Shown: piece after piece, positions 37,113 to 48,260 of the stretch | Layout: each line of letters opens with the position of its first letter | How positions within the stretch are numbered: the first letter of the stretch is position 1 | Assembly: GCA_038373865.1 (NCBI GenBank) | Contig: JAXGGA010003377.1 | Location: forward strand, 39,853 to 103,852 | Length of the DNA stretch: 64,000 nucleotides | Direction: 5' to 3' | From: Uloborus plumipes | Lineage: Eukaryota > Arthropoda > Arachnida > Araneae > Uloboridae | Program-made: the position numbers and the translations under genes | Notes under the pieces: model-generated | What the model was told of the DNA's origin: nothing | What the model saw: the letters and a program-made list of their open reading frames with translations, nothing else | Databases searched by the model: none

Positions 37113-38392
37113 AATGATATAATAAGATTAAATTTTAACTGATTCAGTTCGGTAGTTTAACTCTGAACTCGTGATGTTGGATGTCTACACCCCAGATAAA
37201 TTGTTCTTTTACATTCAAACGTTTTGAAGCTTTTACATACAATGTTTAACGTGTGGGAGAAGGTTGCGATTGATAGGCCCTCAAATAGAATGGTCCGAAA
37301 AATAGCTGAAGTTGATTTAATCCTTTTCCATGTGTTAGTGTATATATTACTTTTTCTACTATAAGTACCTAGCTGTAGAAGTTGCAATTAACGAGCTTGG
37401 GAGATGAAGGGGTTATGTGACAAAACAGAAATTGTGATTAATTAAAGCTCAAAGTTTTATTGTTGCATTTGTTGCATCTTTTTTTTGTTTTCTGGTTATG
37501 GCGTTAGTGTGCGTATGAAATTGGTCTAATGACATCTGGGTCATTTTCACCGTATGCTTCACCATATGAATAATTAAGTATTCAGATGCTGTTGTAAAAC
37601 TTTAAGTTGCAAGGAAAATTGTCGTCCGTTACCATACAAAATCAATATGAAATCTTACTTTAAAACTATATCATAGAGCCTAGAACCAACTTCATTTAAA
37701 ATTATTTGCGCCCTGAAGCTTAAAACGATGTTTTTTATCATTAAAATATTGATCAAAAACTCCATGGTAACGAATTTGACATTTGGCAACGGATTTGACC
37801 AGTAACGGCCTTGACAATTTCATCCAAAATGTATAATTATAGCTAGGGTATCGAATTTAAAAATTTAACTACAATATGCATTTTCTTAGAGTTGTATAAT
37901 AAACAATACTTAGGGGTAAAAGTTTAGAAAAAGTAAAAATTAATACTAAAATCTTTGGTAACGGACTTGACAAAGAATAAAAATATGCACCTGGAAAAAG
38001 TTTTGTGCGAAACGCCACAGCAATACTTCTCGACTCAGGGAAACAAAATGGTACAAAATAGTTACGTCACTAATTTGTGAAGTTAACTGCATACGTGTTA
38101 CCATCTTTTGATTTCAATAAATACGTTTTCTAGCTAAAATAATCTTAGGGTAACGGACTTGACAAGAACTTCCGGAGAAAAATATATTCATACATTTCTT
38201 ATTGAATTAAAATTACTATTGTCAACATTTATCATGAATACCATATACTAATAGTCAATATATAAAAATAATATGTAGCATTTACTTTTTTTGACCATTA
38301 AGTATAGGAAAAAGATAGTTGAACTTGCGAAAATTGGAAATGGACAAGCGTTTTTGCCTTGATTCTCATTTTTAAAGACTTATCTCTACTAA
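37113..38392. other. Spacer with a recurring GGTAACGGACTTGACAA motif
   Basis: Variants of GGTAACGGA(C/T)TTGACA occur near 37767, 37787 (GGCAACGGATTTGACC), 37802, 37966 and 38154. A reverse copy lies near 37622-37635. The spacing is irregular and no encoded product is evident. It is probably part of an unrecognised repeat that ends where the Helitron-like element begins. Confidence 0.4.
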
Positions 38393-40200
38393 TAATAAAG
38401 CTGAAGGTGGTTCTGTCTGTCCTTCTTTCTTTCTTTCTTTCTTTCTGTCTGTCTGTCTGTTACGCGCGTAGCGCCAAAACCGTTCGGTCGATTTTCATGC
38501 CACTTGGCACAAAATTAGTTTGTAGCATGTAGTTTTGCACCTCGAAGCGATTTTTCGAAAATTCCATTTCGTTCTTTTTCTATTCGAATTCTTAGAGGAA
38601 ATTCGATAAAATAAGGAAGAAATACTCCATACACATTTTCAAGTCTTATGTCATTCGAAAGCTTGAAATTTTCTGCACAAAATGATGTTTTTTTGAAGTT
38701 TCTACGATCATCAGGAGAGCTGTAACAATTGTTTGTAGAATCCCGAAATTCAAAACTTACCTTCAGTAAAGCAAGCCAAACGATTCTAAAATGGCTTTGC
38801 TCGCGAATAAAATTTGTTTGAAAATAGAGATGAAATGAATTATTTTATCAACGGAAATCAACTTTTCATGTTGTTACCATGGTTACGTTTTTATTTCGTT
38901 CTTTTTCCCTTAATAATTTTAAAAATGTATTTGTTTTTGTAACAATCCAAACTCAAAGCCTTATTAAAATTAGTCAAATGAAATATTAAAAACCGTGATA
39001 AGATGGCACCTGTCAATCAAATGAGAAATCGAGTCCTTTCCTTAAAATACAGGATACCATTCTAAATGTATCGTCTGCAAAACATATTTTACTTCATTAT
39101 TAATTTATTTCAATATAAATTGCAGCAAATGGCTTGAGTGAACGAATTTAGCTTTTAATTTATCGTTTGCTGGTTGATCTTTGTCGATGTTTATTGTTTT
39201 TATTATCATTGTGAAGAATAATGCACGAAATTTCTATGACTAATACTTAAAATTTTTAGGATCAGTTGAGTTTAAAAGAAAAAATTGCTCCAAATATACT
39301 TTTGCAATGTGATTATTTATTGTTGGACTGTAATTTGCAGCAATAATTGCATTTAATAAATAATGAAAGACAATATTAAAAATTATTTTTTTGGCGACTT
39401 TTTTACAATTTGGCATTCAATTCTATTTCAGTATATTTACTTCTATCTTATTGCGATATTGCAACGTTCTTTCTAAAGTATGTCATTTCGGAAAATGTAT
39501 TATTTTGTTTTTGAAGTTAGGAAAGAAAACTTTCTTCTTCTTTTAAACTTTGGTAAGATTTCTGTTGGTTTCTGTGAGCAACAAAATTTTTCTTATTTTT
39601 TCTTTTGGCTTATTTTTGTGCACCTATCTTTGGGGTTGCATTCGAATGTCCCCAAGGGGGTGATTTACCCCTTTTATGGGGTAATCAGGGCTTTCAATGC
39701 AGACCAAAGTGATATGAATTGGCGCGACCACTTGGCGATATCTCGCCAAGCTTTTGGTCACCAAGTGTTTGACGCCAATTTGGCGACATATCGCCAAGTT
39801 GGCAATAAATTTAGTGAAAAAAAAATTTTTTTGGGTTCAATTTGGCGCTATTGGCGATATTTTGCGAAAAATCTACTGAATGATGTTAAAATCGGCGATA
39901 TTTAGGAGATTAATCATTGTAAAACATTTTTTTGCATTGTTTCGTGGCAAACTAGGGATGCAAATGTTTGAATTGTTATCTTACTCACTTCAAGCACTAT
40001 TTTAGCACTTAAGGCATCTACTAAGAAATTTACACGTAAAAGGAAGTAGTGTAGGGTCCATACCAAATTTTTATATCATACTTTGAAGGAATTATAGTTG
40101 AATTATAACTAAAATAAGAGTATTTTTTTCTGCTATATCATTTTTTTACAAATGAACTTTTAATTTTATACCACGGGCAAAGCCGTGCGGGTACCGCTAG
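38393..40200 (+). mobile_element. Helitron-like non-autonomous element, 1808 bp
   Basis: It starts TCTCTACTAATAATAAAG after an A. It ends with the hairpin CACGGGCAAAGCCGTG, then CGGGTACCG and CTAG before a T. This is the Helitron arrangement (5' TC, 3' hairpin plus CTRR, A/T insertion site, no duplication). Near the 5' end are TTTC and TGTC microsatellites (about 38424-38460) and a GCGCCAAAACCGTTCGGTCG block common to arthropod elements of this type. The 3' third contains repeated TTGGCGATAT/CGCCAA motifs shared with 55.8-56.2 kb. The 141-codon frame inside (39480-39905) translates these repeats and is not a gene. No Rep/helicase is encoded. Confidence 0.75.
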
Positions 40201-40301
40201 TATAAAAATAAATAAATAAATTTCAATAATTTGTTGAGTGATAGAATTTTTTGGGGGGTATTTCTTGCAGAAAATAATTGTTCGCATTGAATTTAAAATA
40301 T

Positions 40302-40629
40302 TTCATTTCATTTCATTTCATTTCATTTCATTTCATTTCATTTCACACTCCAGGGTCCCCCGTACCTACCACAGTTTCGTGGTTCAACCGGGGATAGGAC
40401 CCTGAAGAGCGCTCTGTTCTTAATTTTGAACCAGAACCTAGGGTCGAGCAAACCCTAGGGCCCAGCACCCCCAGAGGTATCGTTTCACTTGGAGGACTTT
40501 GTGACCACGACATTTTTAACGCCTCCCAGCCACCATTAATCAAGACGGTGGATCTTTGATCGGATGGGATCGAACCCGGGTCCCTCCGGACACGAGTCCG
40601 ATGCCTTACCGATCGGGCCACCACGGCCC
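40302..40629 (-). mobile_element. tRNA-derived SINE with (TGAAA)9 tail and 15-bp target duplication
   Basis: On the minus strand the element starts GGGCCGTGGTGGCCCGATCG. It has an A box near 40601-40617 and a B box GGGTTCGATCCC (40566-40577), then a long non-tRNA body. It ends in nine TGAAA units, seen as TTTCA on the plus strand at 40301-40345. The perfect duplication TTGAATTTAAAATAT (40287-40301 and 40630-40644) proves retroposition; its last base is shared with the tail. Transcription would be by RNA polymerase III and copying by a LINE enzyme. Confidence 0.93.
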
Positions 40630-40901
40630 TTGAATTTAAAATATAAGTTATGCTTCAAAATCGTCTTTTTCACCTCCGGACAGCAAATGTAAGCAAATTT
40701 TGAAAATGACCCATCTACTTTTTGATGTACCAAGTTTTATTTGCTTACCATTGTTCAGAGTGTTTACTTTTTAAAATGTAACCTAGCCTTTTATCCTCCA
40801 AGCCCTTCAATTATAAAATGTTCAGTAAATGTAATCGAAATAAAAATAAGCGTCATTGATTCAATGAAAAATAAACAAAAAGCGGATAACATGTAATGTA
40901 C

Positions 40902-41190
40902 TTGTTGTTGATGTTGTTGTTGTCTTTTACCAGTTAGGCTAGCAATTCAGGGTATGCTGCAGGGTACTTTTCTAACTATACCGTTATTTGATGTATAGTA
41001 TAGCCCAACTATCAAAGTACACAAATGCCATAGTTACCCCTTTAGAGGGTAGGCAAACATTCGCAGGATTCTCACATAGAAAGGAAAGAACAGGAGAGGG
41101 AAAAAATAGTCATGCCTGAGACGGGATTCGAACCACGGATTCGATGTGGATTTTCCCTATCCGCAGTCAGACCAAAGACGCTGTCAGAAA
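40902..41190 (-). mobile_element. tRNA-derived SINE, family shared with 25.5 and 51.5 kb
   Basis: On the minus strand the B box GGTTCGAATCC (41124-41134) is followed by TCTATGTGAGAATCCTGCGA, ACCCTCTAAAGGGGTAACTA and GGCATTTGTGTAC blocks matching the other copies. Its 3' end reads GCTAGCCTAACTGGT and then a CAACAACATCAACAAC tail. The A-box region is degenerate and boundaries are approximate. Confidence 0.75.
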
Positions 41191-41316
41191 ATATACTGAA
41201 ACATATTAATGATAGCTTCGCATTAGCCGATTCACTAGTCATCATTAAATGCCGCATTAACCTTCGGAAAAGAAATTTTGTTTATTCCTTGGTAACAGCA
41301 AAAATATGAGTATCTA

Positions 41317-41733
41317 CACTGCAAAAAATAAGTTGTTGTTTTTACAGTATTAGACGGAAAGCAGAGATTTCAGTTTAAAACTGTAAAACCGCAGTAATAA
41401 ACTGCAAAACTAGCTATTTCGATGTTTATTACTGTAAAAATGGCAATTTTGCAGTTTATTACTGTAAAATTATCAATGTAACAGTTTATTACTATTAAAT
41501 CAGCTGTATTTTACTGTAAAAACTATAGTGTAACACTGGCAGCATATGTTCTAGTTTAAAACTCTAAAATACATAGTAATAAACTGTGAAAGTAGCTATT
41601 TTATAGTTTATTACTATAACCCAGCAATTTTAGAGTTTACTACTGTAAAATTAGCAGTTTTACAGTTCATTACTGTAAAATTATTGTCATAATAGCTGTA
41701 TCATATTGTAAAAACAACATTCATTTTTTAGTG
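41317..41733. mobile_element. TA-flanked inverted-repeat element made of ~30-bp tandem units
   Basis: The ends, including the flanking TA, read TACACTGCAAAAAATAAGTT and, inverted, TACACTAAAAAATGAATGTT; both continue into GTTTTTACA. The interior is a diverged array of about 30-bp units of the type ACAGTTTATTACTGTAAAAT plus TAGCAATTTT, each holding a quasi-palindrome. A shorter relative lies at 56366-56520. No coding capacity. Confidence 0.7.
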
Positions 41734-41736
41734 TAG

Positions 41737-44174
41737 CAAAAAAATCATCGAATTTTGTATACTAAAGATAGTGTAATGAAAATGTAAATTTGAGAATTTA
41801 TTTGTAATTATGCATGGCGTGTACAGAATAATATCCATGATTTGAAAACTTCCCGATAGCACAAAACAATCATTATACTACAATATGCAATAAAATGAAA
41901 CTAGTAAAACCTTTTATGTTTAAATTATTTTGCTATTTTATTTATTTATTCCTCATTGTTTCTTTAAGAGACAGGGTATGACAAAAATATTATTATTTTC
42001 TATGACTTGCACGTGCTATTACTATCATGTCGTAAGCTTACTTTTGATGCAAAACTTATATTCTGATCTAATTTATTAATGAGTGCTCTAACTTGCTTCG
42101 CGGATTAGCGTAAGTAGAAAATCAACTTATCCAATAAACGCTCGTTATAACATTCTACGTCTAAGAGGTGGAAAAGTACGAGTATAATAGTTAACCAACT
42201 CTTGGAGCTCATAATTATATTACAGAGTAAAGCTACTTTGGATAAGCGGTAGAAAATCTGTGCATTATGAAGCTTTCTTTTTTATTCGTCCGATAATTTA
42301 GAACAACTCTGTTGAAATAACAATTCATCTACTTTAGGGTAAATTTCCCAGGTTTATGACCTGGGAAACAGGACATTTATTCGTCTTGATTTTCCATAAG
42401 AATGTCTTTAATCTTTCTAATCTATTTTAAAAAGTTAATTCACATTAAACCAGCATTAACTGATGGACGATATGCATTCTCTGAAGAACATAAATTTCAA
42501 CATTAATCTCAAATGCTGTAATAATCTATTTCTTTATTTCTTACACGCATACTTATTTTTAAGGTTTTTTCATAGCACGAACTGAAAATGTCTAAGGCAT
42601 GCCAGCTGAAATGAAATCTGGAGTTATTGATGTACCTACACACTTGACAGTAGTTATACTATTATTTCATGCTTTTTTAACGAATATTTTTTCCCTTACA
42701 AGACATGCAAATTATATTTCACTCTGAATTCCTGCATTAAAATCAAAATTTTTAAAAAGTAAGAAGCTAAAATTCATTTGAGTTAATTTGTATTTTTTGA
42801 ATTTCAAAATAACGTGTTAAGTCTCGTTACTTTTTCATTTCTCCTTTAAGAAGTGTTTACACACTGAAATATCACTCGAGAATAAAATAAAACCTGTAAA
42901 ATAATATGATTTTTTAAAAATTAAATCAATTTACATAATTTATAACTTTTTTTGCATAAAAAAAGTATTGCTTTGTAAAGTTTGCTTAAAACAATGAACT
43001 GTAACATTAAGAAAAATATAAAGAGCAGTCTTTTTTATAACCGTTCAAAATTCAAGTATGGAAAGTAAGTTTATTTACTCTTGGATATATTTTTTTAAAT
43101 CTTGAAACAATAGGTAACAGATCCTTCGCTTTTACTCCATGATCTATCCATTGACTACAGGCTCAAGCAGCGAAAGATTGACATTTTTTTTAAAGTACTT
43201 GGTGAAAATTTAACTATATGAGTCTCCGCCTTCTGTTTGCTAGGCTTGGGCATCACTATCAGCGGCTGCTTAGCCTTAAATGACAGATTCGACAATGGAT
43301 TGTTGACTATTTGCAGTAACTTCGCAATATCATGAGAAACGCAATGCCAGCCTGGATGTCAACCCATAAAATTCCGAAATTTAATTATATAGATGGAATG
43401 AGACCAGGTAAAATGGCTTCAGAAAACATTCAAAATTCACTGGACTCTGAATGATAGAGAAAAAAAGCAATGGATGATTGAAAAAGCTCCATATTTAAAA
43501 AAAATAGCATGTACAAAGATAAAGAGTTTAGATACGAACGATTCAAGGGAAAAAAACTTCTGCTTAAAAATATTGAGCAGAGAAAATAACAATAACCGTA
43601 GTAAAAACCGACCACTTATTTTGACAATTGTTTGTGGAGTGTTTTCATCGACTATTTTGCTAAGTATTTGCGTCCAACAGAAAATAAAAGCTTCTTCGGA
43701 AACGTAATACTCACTTAGAAAATGTAGAGAAAATATTTTCTGTGAGTGTGCCACGACAAATTTTTGAACGCTTCAATGTTAAAATAGAAAATCTTTAGCT
43801 CTTTGAAAGAACGTGCTTTGGGTATAATGAAAGCATTTTTTTTATTTATTTCTTCCCAAGTTTACTCGATAGCAAAAGCCCTGGGGATTTTTTAAGAGTT
43901 TAGAATTACTGAAGTTCTTCAGAGCCTTAAATATTGTTAAACGTGTTGATAAGTTATAGTATATATGTTTAAAATGAGCGCTATATTACATTGAAGCAAT
44001 TTATAAAAAAAGGAAAATAAAGGAGGCTATTTTTTGAACACAAAAAACTAATTGTGAGTATGGATAAGTAATTACATTTTGTAAACTGTAGTTTAATTTT
44101 TAAATTTCTCTCTATAAATTAAGTATGTAATTCCTAACAAAATGCATGCTAATAAGCTACAAAATCCGCAATAT
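41737..44174. other. AT-rich spacer with one short hairpin
   Basis: A perfect 10-bp-arm hairpin TTTCCCAGGT/ACCTGGGAAA lies at 42344-42368. Opposing chance frames at 43430-43754 have no recognised motif. Nothing else is seen. Confidence 0.5.
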
Positions 44175-44182
44175 ATACAATG

Positions 44183-45238
44183 CAGTAGCGAGGCGTGACT
44201 TCAAGCGTCAGTCATCGCTAACTTTTAGGTCCCCAAAGAAATATACCAGACCATATGTTTCGCTCATGGGTGTTTGTGATAAGAAATTTTTGAAAATTTT
44301 GGGCTGCCGTTTCCGAAATTTAATTTTTCAGTTTTCGAAAATTTTATTTCCGTTAAAGCAGGAAATTCTCCTCACACAATAAATGAAGTATACTTTGAAA
44401 TGATAAAAATCATTCATGTTGTTTTTATGAGTTTTAAAACTAAATAGTAATTAAAAAATTCAACTAACCTTGTAAAAATCTTGGTTCACATATACTTCTT
44501 TTTCAATTTGAAAAGTTCAAGCTTGCTGAAATGCAAAGCTCGAACGGCAACGAGCACTACTTTTTATGAAAAACATTTATTATTGAAACTAAAAAGAGAG
44601 TAAAAAAACAAAACCACGCACACATATATTCGTTTTTGAAAGTTCGATGAAGTTCCAAAACACAAAAGGTAACAGCGTTTTCCATATGCAAAACTACTGT
44701 TGCAAACAATATTGTCTTCGACCCGTCGGCCTCATATTAGCGCCATCGTAAGATAACAATATCTTTCTAACCGCAACCCCTTTTTTTGAAAAATGTGACG
44801 CACCGAATTGAAAAAATAAATAAAAAAGAATGAACGAAACAGGAGAAAAAAATCTCAACCCCTCCCCATCCAACCCCGACGATCCGCCAAAACTGAGAGT
44901 TGCCAGTAAAAACAAAATTTCTGCGGGTCATCGCCGATGAGTCTTATTACATCTAAGGGAAGCTGTGAAAGAATCTGATTGGCTGAAATGGCTGACAAGC
45001 GAAAAAACTTGCGCGCGCACACACAAAACCGATGCGATATCTGTAGCGATGAGTGAAGGTCACGCCTAATCGTTTACTCAACAGATGGCACCACTAAAAT
45101 AAAATTATTTGGAATATTAAATGATCCGAAAAAATAATCTGAAAATAAAATTTTAAAAACTTAAATTCTTCCAGTGCAAAACGAGGTTTGCCTTCAGGTC
45201 ATCGGCGAATCGTTCGATGACTTGAGGCCTCGCTACTG
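44183..45238. mobile_element. hAT-like non-autonomous element, 1056 bp
   Basis: A perfect 8-base duplication ATACAATG (44175-44182 and 45239-45246) flanks inverted ends CAGTAGCGAGGCGTGACTTC and CAGTAGCGAGGCCTCAAGTC. Subterminal GTCATCG motifs recur near both ends and at about 44930 (TCATCGCCGATGAG). No transposase frame is present. Confidence 0.88.
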
Positions 45239-45246
45239 ATACAATG

Positions 45247-48148
45247 AAATAATTATGGTAGTCGTATACAGTGAATTTTCCTTTATAAAAACTTAAAAGC
45301 AGAAACTACTAAAAAATAACCATTTTAGTTAACATGAATAAAACTGGTAAGCTACAAAAGTACAGCATATTTAAATTTATTGCTGATTAAAATACCTTAT
45401 AGAATGCCTCTAACACAAGACAATTTAAAGAAAATTGTTTTTAGCATATTTGTCTCACACATTTTTTTTCTAATTAACTTCGTTCAATGTGAATCCACCT
45501 TTCAGATTGCGATTTGTTCAGGCTACAATCATCCTTATTTATTCCTAGAGATTAGAGGGGAAAAAATATGTTTCTCTATTTGAGGTATAAAGTTAGGAAT
45601 TTCTCTGTTAGACTTTAATGCCGAAACACTTTGACTCGCTCTATCAATGATCCTAAAATAAGCAAGTAAAACAATCCCGTTTTTGTATGCTTTATGTAAA
45701 TAGCAGTTTCTAACAAACTTTATTCAAAGTAAATCTATGTTTTAAATCAAGATTTATGTACTCTTTAAACCTATCTGTAGGTCTATTGCTAGAACTGTGT
45801 TTTTTTTTTTTTTTTTTGAACTACTCAAAACTTAACGAAAGTTATTACATTTGAAATGAACACTGTGGTCTAAATGTTTCAGAACAAAAAATGTTTTGTC
45901 TGAAAAAGGCTATTTCTCCGAAGTTATCAAGAGGGGAGGGGGGAGGGCAAACGCCTATTCCTCACAACATAATTATATTTTTTTAATCTTATTTTTAAAT
46001 GCACTTTGAATAAAACTTAGTTTTTTGGCTGGTTCTGTGTTTTTTTACATAAACATCTACTTTTTTAAGCTTTTACATTTGGTTATCTCTCTTATAAGGC
46101 TTTTAGAGTGAAATAAAATTTTCAAATTGTTGATTCAAAAATTTAATTTTATACTAATACTTGCAACTGCTATTAACAAATTTGAAACACTTTTCCTTAA
46201 AGGAAAAATATTTAAACATAAACTGAAAAGGAAATAATACGTCTGAGAAACGTAATACTGAAGATTAAAAGTTCAAATGACCTAAACTTAATTGGCTTTG
46301 TTCTTTAAAAAATACTTTACCCGAAAAGTTTAAAACCAAATTTCCTTCTCAAACTGTTTCAGCATAACAGCATACATTCGTAGAATTTTATTTTTCGATT
46401 TATCGCCTTATTTCCAATACCATGTCCGAAGAGAGACGCGTATTTTGTTCAGGGACTTATCAAATTCCTTATCAGATTACTAACAGCAGTTTGAAGGCGT
46501 CTTGAAGCATCTATGCAAATTGAACTGCATCGAAATTCAGTTAGAATGTAGATGGGAACCGGAAATAAATATCGATTTTTGGGCAGCCGCGATTGTTGAA
46601 CATGGAGATGACTGGTGGAAACGTGCTTCTATAAAATTGAAATGCGATAAAGGATATAAATCAAACAGAATTATCAAGTAAAATTTGCATATTATCCAAC
46701 CCTTATCGTGAAAGTGGCATAAGATGCTCCTTAACTTGATATATATTTCGAATTTTCGATAACGCATAATTTCTTATTATTTTGGGAATCGAAACTTAGC
46801 AATATGATTATTGCTTGTGAGACTGATTGTTTGTTATCTCATTCAAATATAAAGCGCAGTCTAACTAAGACTGATTTTTCTGAGTTCTTAACTAAATTAA
46901 CAGCGAAATAAACATGAGCATTTTAGGACTAAATGAGTCACTGTAGTTTGAAAATAATTTACTATTTATACTTAATTATGTAAGCATCAGTATGAAGTTA
47001 TTATTTCCATTAAGGTAAAATAAAATTTTTAAGCCGTTATATAAAGTATCCATAAAGCTATGGCAGGTTTTTAAAAGAATACAAAACATTTCTTTTTTTT
47101 GCATTTTAATGTTTTTTTTTCTTTTTTGAGAGGATTTCACATTTCATAATCTTTTGCAATGTTTTTTACCCAGTTAAATATTTTTTATTCAACACTTAAC
47201 AATAGTTATAATTGAACATTTCATTCTTCACAATTTTTAATCTAAACTTAATTGTATGTTTTCTCTTTACATTCTGCTCGTGCTATTGTATATCAGTTCT
47301 TTTACTGTTAACGCTAGATTTTCATTTACATGTTGCTCCTTGAATATTAGAAAAATTTTCAAGATATGAAGAAACGGTATTGGAAATATTAATTTAGAAT
47401 TTTCTAAAACCGCGGATCAGCTCTAATTTTTTCTTTTTTTTAATTCAGAATGCATACAGTTCTAGAGAATGCTGAAGTAAAATACTTAGTGTTTCACAAG
47501 CAAACATGAAAAATTATCAGACATAATATATTCTTCCTAACTCTCTATTGTATTTCCTGTTTTCACTTCGAATAGATTTATTTTTTCACTAATTTATAAA
47601 CAACAAATACGGCTAAAACTGCCATAAAACTTTTTTTGAAAACATTTTCTTCACAACATAAGTTTTGAAATTTCATCACACTGGATTTTATTTTTACAGT
47701 AATTGCTCAAGAAATAAGAAGAAAGTACATACAAAGCAAATAAAGGTGTTCTACTTAGGAAAACAATTCTTCTGAAATCGCAAAACAAAACCGATTAACG
47801 TTAAGAGCCAGGCCAAAGTAATCATCCTTGTTGGGAACGGTAACGCGAAGCAAGCCGTATTGTGTAGGTAATTTCGAACTACAAGCTATACAACCTATTG
47901 ATCATTTGCTTGACAAACTATTGAGTTTCGGATGTTCTTTTATTGTTCGAAATTTCCGAAACTGCAGAAGGAAAACGATTGACTTTGAAGCCGCCATTGC
48001 CGAGACCTAATTTGAGAAACAGTTCAAACAATTAGTTAGAAGCTGAAGTTGAATTTTTTTTTCTCTGTAAGTCATGCCATTTTAAGTTGTTAAAAGATAA
48101 ATGTGCACGTGACTTCTTCAAAGTACTAATATACGTATATGTTATACT
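45247..48148. other. AT-rich spacer
   Basis: No recognisable element or gene. Short frames (45380-45583, 46537-46767, 47828-48010) are unassigned. Confidence 0.5.
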
Positions 48149-48150
48149 TA

Positions 48151-48258
48151 CCCAAGTAGCACACTTCGTTTTTTAAAGGTTGTAAAATGGTTATTAACGT
48201 TATGACAACGGATTAAAAACTTTTATAAAACGTTTAAACGTTTTTTGTGCTACCTGGG
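48151..48258. mobile_element. Intact 108-bp CCCAAGTAGCAC miniature element
   Basis: Inverted ends CCCAAGTAGCAC and CCCAGGTAGCAC are flanked by TA (48149-48150 and 48259-48260). The block TTTAAAGGTTGTAAAATGGT and the following TATTAACGTTAT match, inverted, the right part of the split element at 10998-11083. This copy shows the state before that insertion. Confidence 0.85.
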
Positions 48259-48260
48259 TA

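Noticed and set aside
39480..39905. 141-codon plus-strand frame
   Set aside because: Lies inside the Helitron-like element and translates its GGCGATAT repeats.
40560..40629. Possible functional tRNA gene (minus strand)
   Set aside because: It is the head of a SINE bounded by a 15-bp target duplication.
41317..41733. CRISPR-like array of ~30-bp repeats
   Set aside because: Units are contiguous and diverged with no spacers, and the genome is eukaryotic.
43430..43754. Opposing frames of 61-105 codons
   Set aside because: Both strands are open only by low stop density; no recognisable domain on either strand.
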